DNA of 55,101 nucleotides, taken from Daldinia sp. FL1419. Lineage: Eukaryota; Ascomycota; Sordariomycetes; Xylariales; Hypoxylaceae. Within the stretch, counting starts at the first letter, position 1, and the number at the start of each line of letters is the position of its first letter. The notes under the pieces are model-generated. The model was given only the letters and a program-made list of their open reading frames with translations. It made no database searches and was not told the DNA's origin. Made by a program: the position numbers and the translations under genes. Shown here in pieces: positions 1-11,930 of the stretch. The stretch is from NCBI GenBank assembly GCA_025201765.1, contig MU623521.1:1-55101 (forward strand). The letters are read 5' to 3'.

Positions 1-2335
1 TTAATTTAATTAAATTATATAATAATTTAATAATATATAATAATATTTTTTTAAAATATTTATTTTTTAATTTTATTAATAATTATATAAATATTTTAAA
101 TTAGGTATATATTATGGTAATATTCTTTATTATAATTTTTATACCTTAATATTAAAAAATTGCAATTAAAATTAAAATAAGGTATTAATTTATTTTTTAA
201 ATAGTAAGAATATATATTATAATAAATTTTTTATTAAGGTTATTACAATTTTAAATAATAAACTTTAATTTTTTATAAGGTATAAATATATTCTTTCCTT
301 TTATTTTATCGATTATTTATAATTTAAAGATTATTATTCTTTAATAAATTAATATATTATATATTTTAGATTATAAAATTCCTTTATTAAATAATATATG
401 AAATTTTTTTATATTTAATAGCTTATATAACTTTTTTATAATAATAATTTTTGTATTATATATTATTGAAGAATGAAAATTAAATTATTTTATTTCTTAT
501 TATTAAAATATAAAATATTAATTTATAAAAGATTATTAATATATATAAGGTTTTTTTTGAATTATTTTATAATTATTTAGGTTAAATATAGCTTTAAATA
601 ATTATATTTAAAATTCTTTAATAAGTACTAAATTATTCTTAAATTAAATGTAGGGTTTGTTATAGAAGTTTTAGAATGTAAATATTCCTTTAGATATATT
701 TGGATATTATAATGATATCTTTGTTAATAATTATAATAATTTTATAAGGATTTTTTTTTAATAAATAAGGATTTTATTATTAATAGGTAATAATATAAAT
801 AATACTTTTGTAATATTTAGGTTATTATAAATATTAAGTATATTTTAAATAAAATGCTACAATTTAATCTTTTTAATTTCAATTATAATTTTTTATACTA
901 TTTAGATTTAATAAATTTAAATAGGTGTAAATAATAAATTTATATTAATTTAAAAGTAAATATTAAAGATAAATAATATTAAAATAAATCCATTAAAATT
1001 AATTATATTATTAATTATTTTTATAATCATCTATAATTATAATATTTTTAAACTAGAATTTTGGAACTCATCCATAATTATTTCATAAATTTAATAAACT
1101 AGGTTATAATATTTTTTCATTTTATTGATAAATTAATATATTTTAATTAATATTTAATAATATATATTTTATTTTAAAATTTTAAATTATTAAAATTTAT
1201 TATTACATTATAAGAAATGATATTTGGAGGGTTAAAGTAGATATTAATCTAATATTCTTTTAATATTTTTTATATTTCTTTAATTATAATACCGTTTATA
1301 AATTATATTATTTAAAAATTAATAATAATATTAATCATATATAAAATTAATTATTTTTTTTAAATATATAATATTAATAATTATTTTATAATTAAAATTT
1401 ATATTAAGGTTTTTTAAAATATATCTAAATTTTTTTAAAATTTTACCTTTAATTTAATAATAATGGCAAAATTTATTAATTCTTTTAATATTATTTATAT
1501 TAATATTATAATTAATTCTATTTAAAAAATTATAAAGTTTTTCAATTATAAAATAATTAAAATAAATATATAAATATTATAATTTTATTTTTATAAAATA
1601 AATAATATTATTTAAATAAAATTAAAAATATTTTTATTTATATTTAATATTAATTATTATATTATTTTTATATATTAATTAATTAATAATATTATTAAGG
1701 TATATTTTTAAATTATTTATATTTTTACTTAAAAGGAAGAATAGTATATTTAATTTGATAATAAAAAAATTTATGTTATTAAATGGAATATTAGTTATAA
1801 TAATATTTAATAATTTAATAAAGGATTTATTTTTAAATTTAATATTAACTTTTTTAATATAAATATAATTTATTTTAAATTTTAAATTTAGGTATTTATT
1901 AATAACAATAAGGTATTATTCTTTATCTATTATTAAAATACAAATAATTCCAATATTTGGTATAATATTTTAGAATATTATTTTTATATATTAATTTAAA
2001 ATAAAAATAATAATATAATAATGGAATATTTGGTTAAATAAATATATTACTATTATAAATTAAATATTTTTATTTTTTTCTAAGTTTAAGGCTATATTAT
2101 AAATGCTATTATTTTCTTGTTTCAAAATTTTTATATTTTATTAAAAAAATTATATAATTTTTTTTAAATATATTATATTTGATTTTTTAATTTTTTTATA
2201 GTTGGTTTTTAAATATTTAATAAATCAATAACTTTTTTTCTTATATATCCAATATTTATATTTCTAAATTTTTTTAATTTATTCAAAAATATATTTTTTA
2301 CTTTTATTATTTTCATAATATTTAATTTTAATAAT
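1..2335. other. AT-rich RIP-like DNA, no gene seen
   Basis: This stretch is almost entirely A and T and dense in stop codons on both strands. I found no protein motif, RNA gene or repeat shared with other parts of the window. It ends where recognisable LINE coding sequence begins. It is most likely a heavily mutated transposon, but I could not assign it to a family. Confidence 0.6.
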
Positions 2336-3422
2336 AACGGTTATCAAGCCCAAGGAAAGCGCTAGGTTCCTTGGAGTATGGCTAGACAGGAAACTCAGGT
2401 GGAACAAACACCTAAAAGCAATCAAAACAAAGATGGAAAAGTAGCGGTACGCCTTCTCCAAACTAATAGCATCAATATAGGGTTGCAGCGCAACCCAAAT
2501 AAAAAAGATTTATATAAAAATAATATGGAATGTAATAGTATACAAAACAGCAGTATGGCACATTTCAAGCCAAAATTATGAGGTAAAAGGCATTATTAAA
2601 AAATTAGGCACCATTTAATTAACTTATTTATAAGAAGTTAATAACATATATAAAGTAATAAAAATATTATAATTAGAAATAAAATTAAATTACCCCCTAA
2701 TATATTTTTATTTAAATATAATGATAATAATAGTTAAATTTTATATAAATAATAAAGGCTTTAATTTTAAAATTTAAAAAATAAAATAGAAAATTTAAAA
2801 ATAAATGGAATTTTAAAGGTTTAAAAAATGGCAGGGTTTTTCTATTATTATTTAAATATTAAATATATATATTATAAAAATTAGGGTTAATTAGAATATT
2901 AAATAAAAAGAATATTAATACTTTAAAAAAATCTTTTTAAATTATTAAATAAAAAAATGAAAATGATATAAAAAAGATATTATTACATTAATAACTTAAT
3001 TATTACCCCTTAATATAAAATTTAATAATTAATATTTTAATTTATAAAAATATAAAATATTAATATTATTATAAATATATATTAAAAAAATAAGATTAAA
3101 AACCTTTTTATTTAATAAAAAGAATTTTAAAATAAATATTTTTAATTATAAATATAATAAAAGGGAAATAATATAATATATAATTTTTAAATATTTTAAA
3201 TATATTTTAATATAAATTTATTTTAAATAGAATTTAATTCTAAAATTTTTTTAATTAATATAAATTATGAAAAGATATTATTTAATCTTAATGAAATCTT
3301 ATTAATAATCTATTAATTTTTTAAATAAATTTAATTATTTATATATAAAATAATATTATAATTAATTTAATATAAATATTTTTAAAAATTTTAAAGTAAA
3401 TAAAAAGAATTTATAATTAAAT
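2336..3422 (+). mobile_element. Tad1-like LINE remnant, C-terminal reverse transcriptase region
   Basis: Reading + from 2343, the peptide contains ARFLGVWLDRKLRW, then KHLKAIKTKME, KLIASI, GCSATQIKKIYIK, KKLGTI and, after decay, a block aligning to the VPPLDLYL region. This is the order found at the C-terminal end of the reverse transcriptase ORF in fungal Tad1-like non-LTR retrotransposons, which copy RNA into nicked chromosomal DNA. Stops fall where such proteins have Gln or Trp (TAG for CAG after KMEK, TAG for TGG before GCS, TAA for CAA after GTI), as C-to-T or G-to-A mutation would produce. The first 300 bases keep near-normal composition and the rest is very AT-rich. Copies at 41127 and 49857 align from about 2480 onward. 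The remnant ends where an R repeat is inserted. It cannot encode an active enzyme. Confidence 0.85.
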
Positions 3423-3556
3423 TTATTATTTATTACTACCCCGATTTACCTAGAATATATTACAGGTATCCGGTCCATCTCTTGGTATTTGTTCCGGGTA
3501 GGAACCGTGTTCCGGAGAAAACCTACCCGCCGCCTATCCGAACAAGCTACGTTGCC
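3423..3556 (-). mobile_element. R-family retroposon, short copy (R1)
   Basis: On + it starts with a TTATTATTTATTA tail and continues into the block ACTACCCCGATTTACCTAG...GTGTTCCGGAGAAAACC that marks one end of every R copy. It is the least mutated version of this end in the window. The reverse complement, which I infer to be the sense strand, holds GGGTAGG...CCTACCC, able to form a hairpin just before the tail. Only about 130 bases of the family are present, so truncation is severe. It lies at the end of the LINE remnant. I could not establish a convincing target duplication for this copy. Confidence 0.75.
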
Positions 3557-4247
3557 TATATATATTAATTAAATAATAAAAATATTAAACCCTACCTAAA
3601 TCAATATTATAACTTAATTATAACCCACTTTTTTCTTTTATTTTTTTAAATTAATTTTTTTATATATATAAATTATAATTTAATTTATACCATACTATAC
3701 CAACTTATAATTATTAAATTAAGAATAATCTAATCTTCTATTACTAAAATAAAATTCTTAAATAATTATAACATCCAATATCCTTTCATCCTTAAAAACC
3801 TAAAACATAATTTAATAATTTTTTTTTATATTCTAATATATTATAATAATTATATAATCTTATATATAATTTATACAATACTCCTAAAAGGTTTATTACT
3901 TTTTTTAAAATAATCCTAATCAAAAACCATTACTACAACAAAATTTTAAATTAAAAAAATATTATTATTAAATTTTATTTTTAAATAAATTTTTATATAA
4001 GATTTACCTTTTATCTTTATTTTTAATTTAAAAATATTATTTATTATGATAATTATTTTAAAAAAACTTAAAACATTTTTATTCTAAGAATTTTATATTT
4101 TTTCTTTATTAAAAATATGGTTTTTTATTTTTTTTAAAATTATTAATATAATATTATTATATATAATATTATATATATTAAAAATATACTTAATATTATT
4201 CCTTTTTTTAAATTATTTTAATTTATATATATATATTTCTTTTATTA
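3557..4247. other. AT-rich DNA, no gene seen
   Basis: Lies between the R1 repeat and the Copia element. I saw no coding signature and no match to the other repeat families. The last five bases before the LTR, TATTC at 4248-4252, are the left target duplication of the Copia insertion. Confidence 0.5.
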
Positions 4248-4252
4248 TATTC

Positions 4253-4432
4253 TGTTGGATGGATAAGGTACCATTGCATGTAATAGTAAAAAGTGAGGGT
4301 ATTTATAAATTCAGTTAAAAGTGGTATGATTTAAAAAAGAATATATTTTGGTTGGAAATCAAAATATATGGAATTAAATATAAGATTAAAATAAGTCTAT
4401 ATTATTATGGTTATATAATCAACATTCTTATA
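4253..4432 (-). repeat. 3' LTR of the Copia element
   Basis: On + it begins TGTTGGATGGATAAGGTACC and ends CATTCTTATA. It aligns base for base in length with 11746-11925, whose less mutated end reads CATTCCCACA, so the terminal CA has decayed to TA. Read on minus it starts TG(T/C)... and ends CCAACA, giving TG...CA ends. A polypurine tract adjoins the inner edge, as expected for a 3' LTR. Confidence 0.85.
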
Positions 4433-4438
4433 CTAACA

Positions 4439-4453
4439 ACTTTTTCTTTTCTT
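4439..4453 (-). other. Polypurine tract of the Copia element
   Basis: The minus strand reads AAGAAAAGAAAAAGT a few bases upstream of the 3' LTR. Such a tract primes plus-strand DNA synthesis in LTR retrotransposons. Its position independently supports the minus-strand orientation. Confidence 0.7.
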
Positions 4454-4699
4454 ATAAGGTTATATAATGTTAACAAGCGCCAGTTAAGATCACAATCTTA
4501 AACATTTAAATATATTAAAATTGGTTTTTTTCTATAATTCTCCTTTTATTCTTATTTATATTAAACTAATTAATAACCCTTTTATAAAATAATATAAGTC
4601 CATATCTTAAAAGATGTTGGATCAATGTTCTAGTAAAACAAGTAATATTATAATATTGTAAATTAATGGTTATTAAAGTTAATATTAACAATCTAAGAT

Positions 4700-7600
4700 A
4701 TTTTGTAATTAGGTATATTTTATTAATAAAAATACTATTAAAAATATATAAAGATAATTAAGGAAAGTTTATTAACAAATAAAAAAGTAAAGGTTTATAA
4801 ACTAATGATTTGAATTTTATTTGAAAGTATAACAATTAATTATTCTAAAATATATAATAATGTATAATCTTATTTGATAATTTTTTTTTTTTAGAAATTA
4901 TATTTATTTGTTTGTTTAAATCGTTAAATCGATTGAGGGAAGTGGTTGGTATTGTTCACATCATTTAGGTTTATTTAATTTAATTTTATAATCTTAATGT
5001 AAAATAATTAATATTAATAAATATTATAAGAACTTTATTAATATTAAATTTTATTATTACATTAACTAAATTATTTTATTTATAAATCCATTATATATTA
5101 TTAATTTTTTACTATTTATAAAATTATTAAATTAATATAATATTAATTATTAATTATTTTTCCTTTATTATTCTAAATTTAATAAGATATTTATAGAGTA
5201 AAAATAAATCAATATATATAATTATAGGTGTTATAAGGAATTAAAATTTATTAAATATAAACATTACTATTATTCCAATTGTAATAACCATATTTACATT
5301 ATATATTATAGTATAGATTTCACTTATTAAAATATTTTAGGTAATTTATTTATATTTTATAAAACTTTAATAAATTAAATTACCAATTATAGTAAATGAT
5401 TTATCTATTATAGTTTTATTAATGATAAAGATTTTATAATTAATTTAAAAATTAAGGTCCTTATTATTTACAAATAATTTATTAATAAATATAAAGATTT
5501 TTGTTATAGTAAAATTTAGTTTGATATATTAGAATCTTTGTGGTAGGTTATTTAATTATTATTAAAGATATTTATTAAACTTATTAATTTTGATTTTTCC
5601 AAATTCCTTATATTAAATTGTTGTATATATATTAAACATTACCTCGGGTTAATAAACAAAAATAATATAAGTGTTATAGATTTATTACTATATATATTAT
5701 TAAGTGATATCATCTTTTCCATTCTAAATTAACACAATCTTTTTGCCTTATTCTTTTTAATATAAATAAATATCATTATTATTATTAATTAAAATAATAT
5801 AATTATTAAATATTAATAAGGTATCTTTATTAAAATATAATTTAAACTTTACCTTAAATTTAGCTTTCTTCATTTCGTCTTTTTTTAATTTATTAAATAC
5901 TTTATCCAATATTTTAAATATATTATTAATTTATATTCCAACCAAACCAAATCAATTAAACAATTCTAAAATTAAGAGATATAAGTCATAAGTTGATATA
6001 ATTATAAAAAATTTTTTATGGTAGTGCTTGAAATAAGTTACCTATTAATGTATACCAATTTTAACTATTCTATAAAATGATTTTATAATAATTATTATAA
6101 TATCTTTAAAAAAATGATTTTTAAACTTTTTAGGTGGTATAGCGATAATAATATAGTTTAAATTAATATTTAATTAGATGTATGTTTGTATAACATCACA
6201 GAACTATATAACCATTCCTTTAACTTATTATTATAAAAATGGAATAAATATAATAATAATTTATTAATTAAAACATTAAATTGTAGATAATTATATAAAT
6301 ATTTTTTCTTTCCTTTTATTATTATAATCTTAAATAACAAATTGTAATTTTTTATATAATTTATTAATACCCTTTCTTTTAATTTTATAAATAATTTATA
6401 ATTTAAATAATTAAACATTCTTATATTTTATCTTATTATACTTTTTAAATAAAAATATTCTTTATCTAATAAATCTTTCAATCTCCTATATATCTACTAC
6501 TTCAAACAATCAGCCTAAAGTGGTAATCTTCCCTTCTTAATATAGCTATAATAATAGTTTTATATCAACTATTTTTTTAAAAAATAAATAAACTATATTG
6601 TAAGAATTTATTAGTTAGGGTTTATTCCTGCTTCCAAAAGGTTATCCTTATGATTGTTTTACTATAAGTGTTTTAACCTTAAGAATATATTTATTACTAT
6701 TATTATACTTATAATTAGAGTCTTTATTAATAAGATTTAAAATATATATAAATTTATTACAAAAATATAATTTTACAATTATAATCTTAAAATTAATTGA
6801 TTTTTTGTTTATATTAATAGTATAAGTTTTACTATTTCAAATAATTAGTTTATAAGGGCCAATCCAACTATCATTCTTGCAGTAGATATGTATTTCAAAC
6901 TAAAGAAGTAGATTTAATATATCTAATATATTTAATCTATTTTTCATATTTAAAATATTATTAACTTATTATTTAGTTTTAAATTTACAAATCTTATTTA
7001 TTACCTTCTTAATAACTGTAACTCGAGTAATAATAGAAGGAGAGGATAATGAACTATCTGCTAACTTCAAATATATTCTAAATACAAATAACGTTAATAC
7101 TAAACCATCTAATCCCATTATATCATTAACAACTTTCACAACCATTTATAAAACATAATAAATATTAACTTAAATGCCTTGGAAGTCTTTTAATATTATT
7201 TTATATATTCATTATAATAGACCATAATATCATTTAACCTTTCCAATCAAATTATATATTTTAACAGATATTTTTTTAATAAATATTAATAATACTTTCA
7301 CATTTAAAATAAATTTATTAATTGCGAAATTGGTGTTAACATTGAATATCAAATTATTAAGCAATCTAAAATAATTATTAATCTATATTATTTTTAATGT
7401 ATTTCATATGTATTTTGCTATTATATCTTTAAAGAATTTTGCTATTTAAAATAATATAACTTTATTAATGGCATAAAAAACTAATTTACCTCTAATATAT
7501 ATTATATTAATATAAACACTATAATTAAAATTAATATTATTTTTTATAATAAATTTAAATTATTTTAATACACTACCATACATCTAATATTAATAACAAT

Positions 7601-9120
7601 ATTTATTAATTCTTTTAATAATCATTCAATCTAATTTATTATATTTAACTTTTATAAGAATATAATAGAGTTAATCTATAATTGGGTAATTAAAATATCT
7701 GTATATCTATTATAACTCTTCTTTAATTAAATAATAATATATAACCATTTACTTTTTATTATTAAATAGAAATTATAAATATCCCTATTTTTAAATAAGT
7801 TGTCTTCATGACGTGTAGCTACACCAGGGTTATAGTCCTGGTACAATATGATATTAAAATAATACATTAGATCCAGAATATTGTAATAATTTCTTACAAA
7901 AGGATTAAAATATTTAAAGAAGGTTAATAATAGGATGATATTGGAGAAATAATAGAGCACCTACAAATATGCAAATTTTCTTTTATTTAATACAATACAC
8001 ATATAAAAGTAAAATGGATTTTTTGAAGCAGTATTAGATTGTGAATGCAATAGGTATGGTAATATTATACTACAGTATTACAAAATGTAAGTAAAGTATA
8101 CAAAGAGGATTAAAATTAGCCAGGAAGGGTTACAGATCAGTAGTACTATTTTGAACCATTTTAAAAAATAAATATAATATTATGATATTAAAAAGAGGGT
8201 TATAAAAGTAAAAATATGTGATGGCTTTTCATAAAGATGTAAAGTTATTTATATATATTTATATCTTATATAAACTACATATACCCTAGCCCTCTCCCAG
8301 AATAACCTTTTTACAATACAATAACACTTTTATTATTTATTAAAAAAAATAATAAAGCTATTTTAGATTTTGTTGTCGCCTTACACACGGGCTATTGCTA
8401 TATTATTTTATATAATTAATATTATAATATATAAAATGTTTTTTTATATTAAGGTTTAATTATTTTTATTAAAGGATAAATTCTAATAAGAATATAAAGT
8501 AAAATCAAAGTTATAGTAATGTAGTTTGTTTGGATAAGTGGTAGGTAGGTTTTCTCCGGAACACGGTTCCTACCCGGAACAAATACTAAGAGATGGACTG
8601 GATACCTATAATATATTCTAGGTAAATCAGGGTAGTAATAAATAAATAAATAAATAAATATTTTTAAATAATAGGGTAATATTTATTTTTATAAATAAGT
8701 ATATTTTTAATATTATTTAAAAAAATTTTTAAATAATTTATATTATAAAGATATAATAAAAATAATATATTATAAAATATAATATAAAACTGGATAATTT
8801 TAAATAAGATAAATACATTAATAATATTAAAGTTCCCCTACTTTAAATAATCACCAAATTATATAATATATATTCCTACTATAAATATATCCATTCTAAT
8901 ATTAAGATATATATGTTGTAATATTTTCATCTACATCTCACCTCTTAATAATATTCCAACTACTCTAATATCAAGTAAAATACCTTAAAATATATAAGAA
9001 TATCAATCTTTAAAGTAAAATGTGGAAAAGGGACCTAAGATTATATCCGAAAAATATTTGTAATTATCACCAAAAATATTTATTATAATAAATATATAAA
9101 AAATCACTTAATTTATAAAA
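4700..9120 (-). pseudogene. Decayed Copia pol (protease, integrase, reverse transcriptase, RNase H)
   Basis: Read on minus. Protease: LGPFSTFYF then GILLDIRVVG near 8961, where fungal Copia elements have GVLVDTGA; the DTGA active-site motif has become DIRV through changes RIP would cause. Pre-integrase and integrase: YRYFNYPI (HRRFGHP), then FNYSVYINIIYIRGKLVFYAI, NTNFA, NLIGKVK.YYG (in place of KVERYHGPLRR) and KVVNDIMGLDGLVLTLFVF (in place of AVNDTAGPDGLVPTLLVFGAYPR), from about 7.75 down to 6.95 kb. Then DSWIGPYKLI (GWTGPYKLL) near 6.85 kb. Reverse transcriptase: TYDLYLL, FGLVGI.INNIFKILDKVF (in place of FGLVGMQTDDT) and KKDEMKKAKF around 5.85-6.0 kb, followed by KKIVLI.NGKDDIT near 5.7 kb. 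The family sequences in parentheses are from general knowledge of fungal Copia proteins. Integrase and RT catalytic residues are altered (D to N, E to K) and stops are abundant. The frame is interrupted at 7799-8658 by an R retroposon. Confidence 0.85.
7799..8658 (+). mobile_element. R-family retroposon nested in Copia pol (R2), 13-bp duplication
   Basis: An 860-bp copy whose tail side (on +: GGTAGGTTTTCTCCGGAACACGG... then GGTAGTAATAAATAAATAAA) lies at the right. It is flanked by an identical 13-bp direct repeat, TATTTTTAAATAA, at 7786-7798 and 8659-8671. The Copia protease side resumes immediately right of it and the integrase side immediately left, so it is an insertion into Copia. The left end is a truncation, since other copies extend further. 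A 77-codon open frame on minus (7960-7727) is antisense to the inferred sense strand and runs out of the repeat into Copia, so I do not call it a gene. Confidence 0.85.
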
Positions 9121-11745
9121 ATATTAACAATTTAAGAACCATCAACTTTACTATAACTTATAAAATATTATATAACTAATAATTAAACCTAATTATTATT
9201 ATTATATTTATTATTAATATACTATATATACTATATATCAAAATTATTACTATTATTATTAATATTATTATTATTATAACCAACATTAACTTTTTCATAA
9301 TTAATAAAAAAGATTACAAAATCCTTTTTAATATTTTCCATTTTCTATTCTTATATATATTAATATTATTTATTACATTTATTATATCATTTATATATAA
9401 AGTATTTAATAAACTAATAATTTGATTTGTTATAAATAAAACACTTCTTCTTTCCATTCCCATTATTAAAACATTTTTAATTATTAAAACATTTATTTCC
9501 ATTTCAATTTATTTAATAAAATTTTTAATTATTTTAATAAATTTAATTAATATAATAATAATTATTTTTTATCTTATATTTGTTAGGAAAGTTTTGATAT
9601 ACATTACCTACTATTATTTAAAGATTGGTACAAATATTTTCAAATATATTAAATTATTGAAAGAAAATAGGTAAAAATGTTGGATATCCTTATACAACAT
9701 AATATAAACCTTCTTTAAGATAAATTTCCTTAATATAATTAATTAATAAGCCTTTATAAATATATTATATTTAAATAATTAATATTTTAAAATATTTAGA
9801 TAAAATCTTTCCAAAATTATCCCATATAATATTCTTAATTATTATATTCTTTTATTTGAATATATATATTTAAAAATTCTTATTAATATAGAAGAAGTTA
9901 TATATTTTATTAGTTATTATATTAAAATCAAAACCTTATTATATAAAGTATTTATAAAAAAATTCCAAAACTATTCCTTTTAACATTATATTATAAATAT
10001 TAGTATATAAATTAGATCCAATTCCAAACTTATAATAATAAAATAAAAAAATTTAGACTCATTCATCCAATATTTTATACTTCTTGTTTCTGAATTTAAA
10101 ATTATTATTAGGGTATAACTTAATTAATAAATTAAAAAATTAAGATTTTTATGTTATTAGTTACTCTTCTTATTCATAAACAAATAATCCTATAATAAAT
10201 TATTATACTATTCCTAATTAAACCTCCATATTATTTATATATTAACCCTATTATATAAGGTTATTTATTAGGAATATTTGGACTAATTAATATTAAAGAA
10301 CTACTTAAACTTACTAAAGTGTTTAAGGTGTTTAAGAAATTATTTATTATTATTGTAGAAGAATTGGTTATTGTGATACTTAAGGAACTTATAGAACTTA
10401 TTAAGGTACTAGAACTAGCTGGGGTGTTGGAATTGGCTGGGGTGCTAAAACTGACTAAGATACTTAAAGTATTAATTAAAGGTTCATAAACTACATTAAA
10501 TAAGGTTGTGTAATTATAGTTAAAAACTACAATACTAATATCACCATCACTAACTCTATTTTAACTACAACAACCTTTACCATAACTTCTAATAAATATA
10601 AGTATATTAAATTAATTAAAAATTTAAATTTAAAGGGGTATATTCTTAATAAATTATTCATTTTATTTTAAAAAAATTCAAAGAATAATTCTATATTAAT
10701 AATAACTGTAAATATATATAAATTATTTTATACTATTCCAATAAAAATGCCATAAAATTTAAAATATTCTTTAACTCTAATATGTAATGGATGTTGAATC
10801 TTAATAAAATAAATTGGAATCCAATTATAAAAATCATTTTTAAAAACATATTACAAACTTTTATCAATTATATCTTTATCATAACCTATCATACTTTCAA
10901 CTACATATATATTAACTCAAATTATTAAAACAATTATTATATCAATAATATTAAAATTAATACCTAATTATTCATCATTAATATATTTCAATCAAAATTC
11001 TTCTACTAATTCAATCATATTAACTACTAATCATAACAAATCTAAAAAAAATAGATAAGGTATAATACTACAATTAAAATAATAAAAATACTAATTATTA
11101 TAATAAAAGAATAATAAAAAAAAATAAATAAATATATTATTATAAAGAAAAATTATACCAATCTTATTTTATAAAATTACTTTACAATATATTAAATTAT
11201 TATTTTTTTAAATACTAAACTTTTAAATAATAATAATTATAATTATAGTATGTAAAACTTTTTAAATAAGATTAGAAAAAAAATTTTAAATAAAACTTAA
11301 AATTTACTAATAAAATAAAAATATAATATAATTTTTAATATTATTATTTTCTTTTAATATATTATAATATTATAATAAATATAAATGTATATTATAAATA
11401 TAAATATATAATAAATATATAATAATTTAATTAATATAAATTTCTCTAGAATTATTTTATTAATAAAAGAAACCTTAATATTACCTATTTATATATAATG
11501 GATATATATTTTAGATTATAAATTTAATATTGAAATTATTTCTACCTTCCAAAAATGCTAAATTAATGTGAATTATTCTTAAAACTATATATAATAGTAT
11601 GAAATTTTAGGCTTAAAATTATATATTGAAACATGAAATCTTAAGGTTATTTATTTTTTCTTATCAAAATTCAACACTAAAACTATTTCCTCCTTTTCAG
11701 GTACCTAACTAATCTGTAATCAATTTATCATCAATTACTAATTAA
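9121..11745 (-). pseudogene. Probable Copia gag and leader region, highly decayed
   Basis: This lies between the protease remnant and the 5' LTR, where Gag is expected. I recognise no Gag motif. The one distinctive feature is a minus-strand frame at about 10.25-10.48 kb rich in Ser, Thr, Pro and Asn (for example FSTPANSNTPASSS), encoded by a repetitive stretch on + with ACTAGCTGGGGTG and GGCTGGGGTGC units. This could be a low-complexity linker in Gag. A 62-codon minus frame at 9314-9502 shows no protein character beyond AT-rich codons. No primer-binding site could be identified next to the 5' LTR. Confidence 0.45.
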
Positions 11746-11925
11746 TGTTAAATAAATAAAGTATTATTGTATATAATAATAAAAAGTAAAGGTATTTATA
11801 AATTTAATTAAAAATAATATAATCTAAAAAAAAATATATTTTAATCAAAAACCAAAATACATAGAGTTAAATACAAGATTAAAGTGGGTCTATACCACTA
11901 TAGTCACATGACCAACATTCCCACA
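11746..11925 (-). repeat. 5' LTR of the Copia element
   Basis: This 180-bp repeat is equal in length to 4253-4432. Its inner end is decayed (TGTTAAATAAATAAAG for TGTTGGATGGATAAGG) while its outer end is well kept (CATGACCAACATTCCCACA). The TATTC just outside matches the one outside the other LTR. A third, truncated copy of this LTR lies at 39145. Confidence 0.85.
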
Positions 11926-11930
11926 TATTC

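Larger units (their letters stand above)
4253..11925 (-). mobile_element. Near-complete Ty1/Copia-type LTR retrotransposon, RIP-degraded
   Basis: Two same-orientation repeats of exactly 180 bp (4253-4432 and 11746-11925) bound the element. The five bases outside each end are identical (TATTC at 4248-4252 and 11926-11930), the expected integrase target duplication. The coding sense is minus, so 11746-11925 is the 5' LTR. Reading down from there come a gag-like region (about 11.7-9.1 kb), protease (about 9.1-8.7 kb), integrase (about 7.8-6.8 kb), reverse transcriptase and RNase H (about 6.8-4.7 kb) and a polypurine tract at the 3' LTR. Protease-integrase-RT is the Ty1/Copia order. The element is 7673 bp; an R retroposon with its duplication (873 bp) is nested inside, leaving about 6.8 kb. 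Every domain is full of stops at positions of Gln, Trp and Arg, so it cannot move by itself. Confidence 0.88.

Noticed and set aside
6170..6418. 82-codon frame on minus with Asn/Leu/Lys-rich product
   Set aside because: It lies within the Copia RT region but the motifs there read in other registers; composition alone explains the open frame.
7727..7960. 77-codon open frame on minus
   Set aside because: It starts in an R retroposon and crosses the insertion boundary into Copia pol, so it cannot be a single gene.
3423..8658. The inverted R ends at 3423 and 8658 as terminal repeats of one 5.2-kb DNA transposon
   Set aside because: The Copia LTR at 4253 lies between them and its own target duplication spans 4253-11925, while the right copy has its own 13-bp duplication (7786/8659). 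They are separate insertions.
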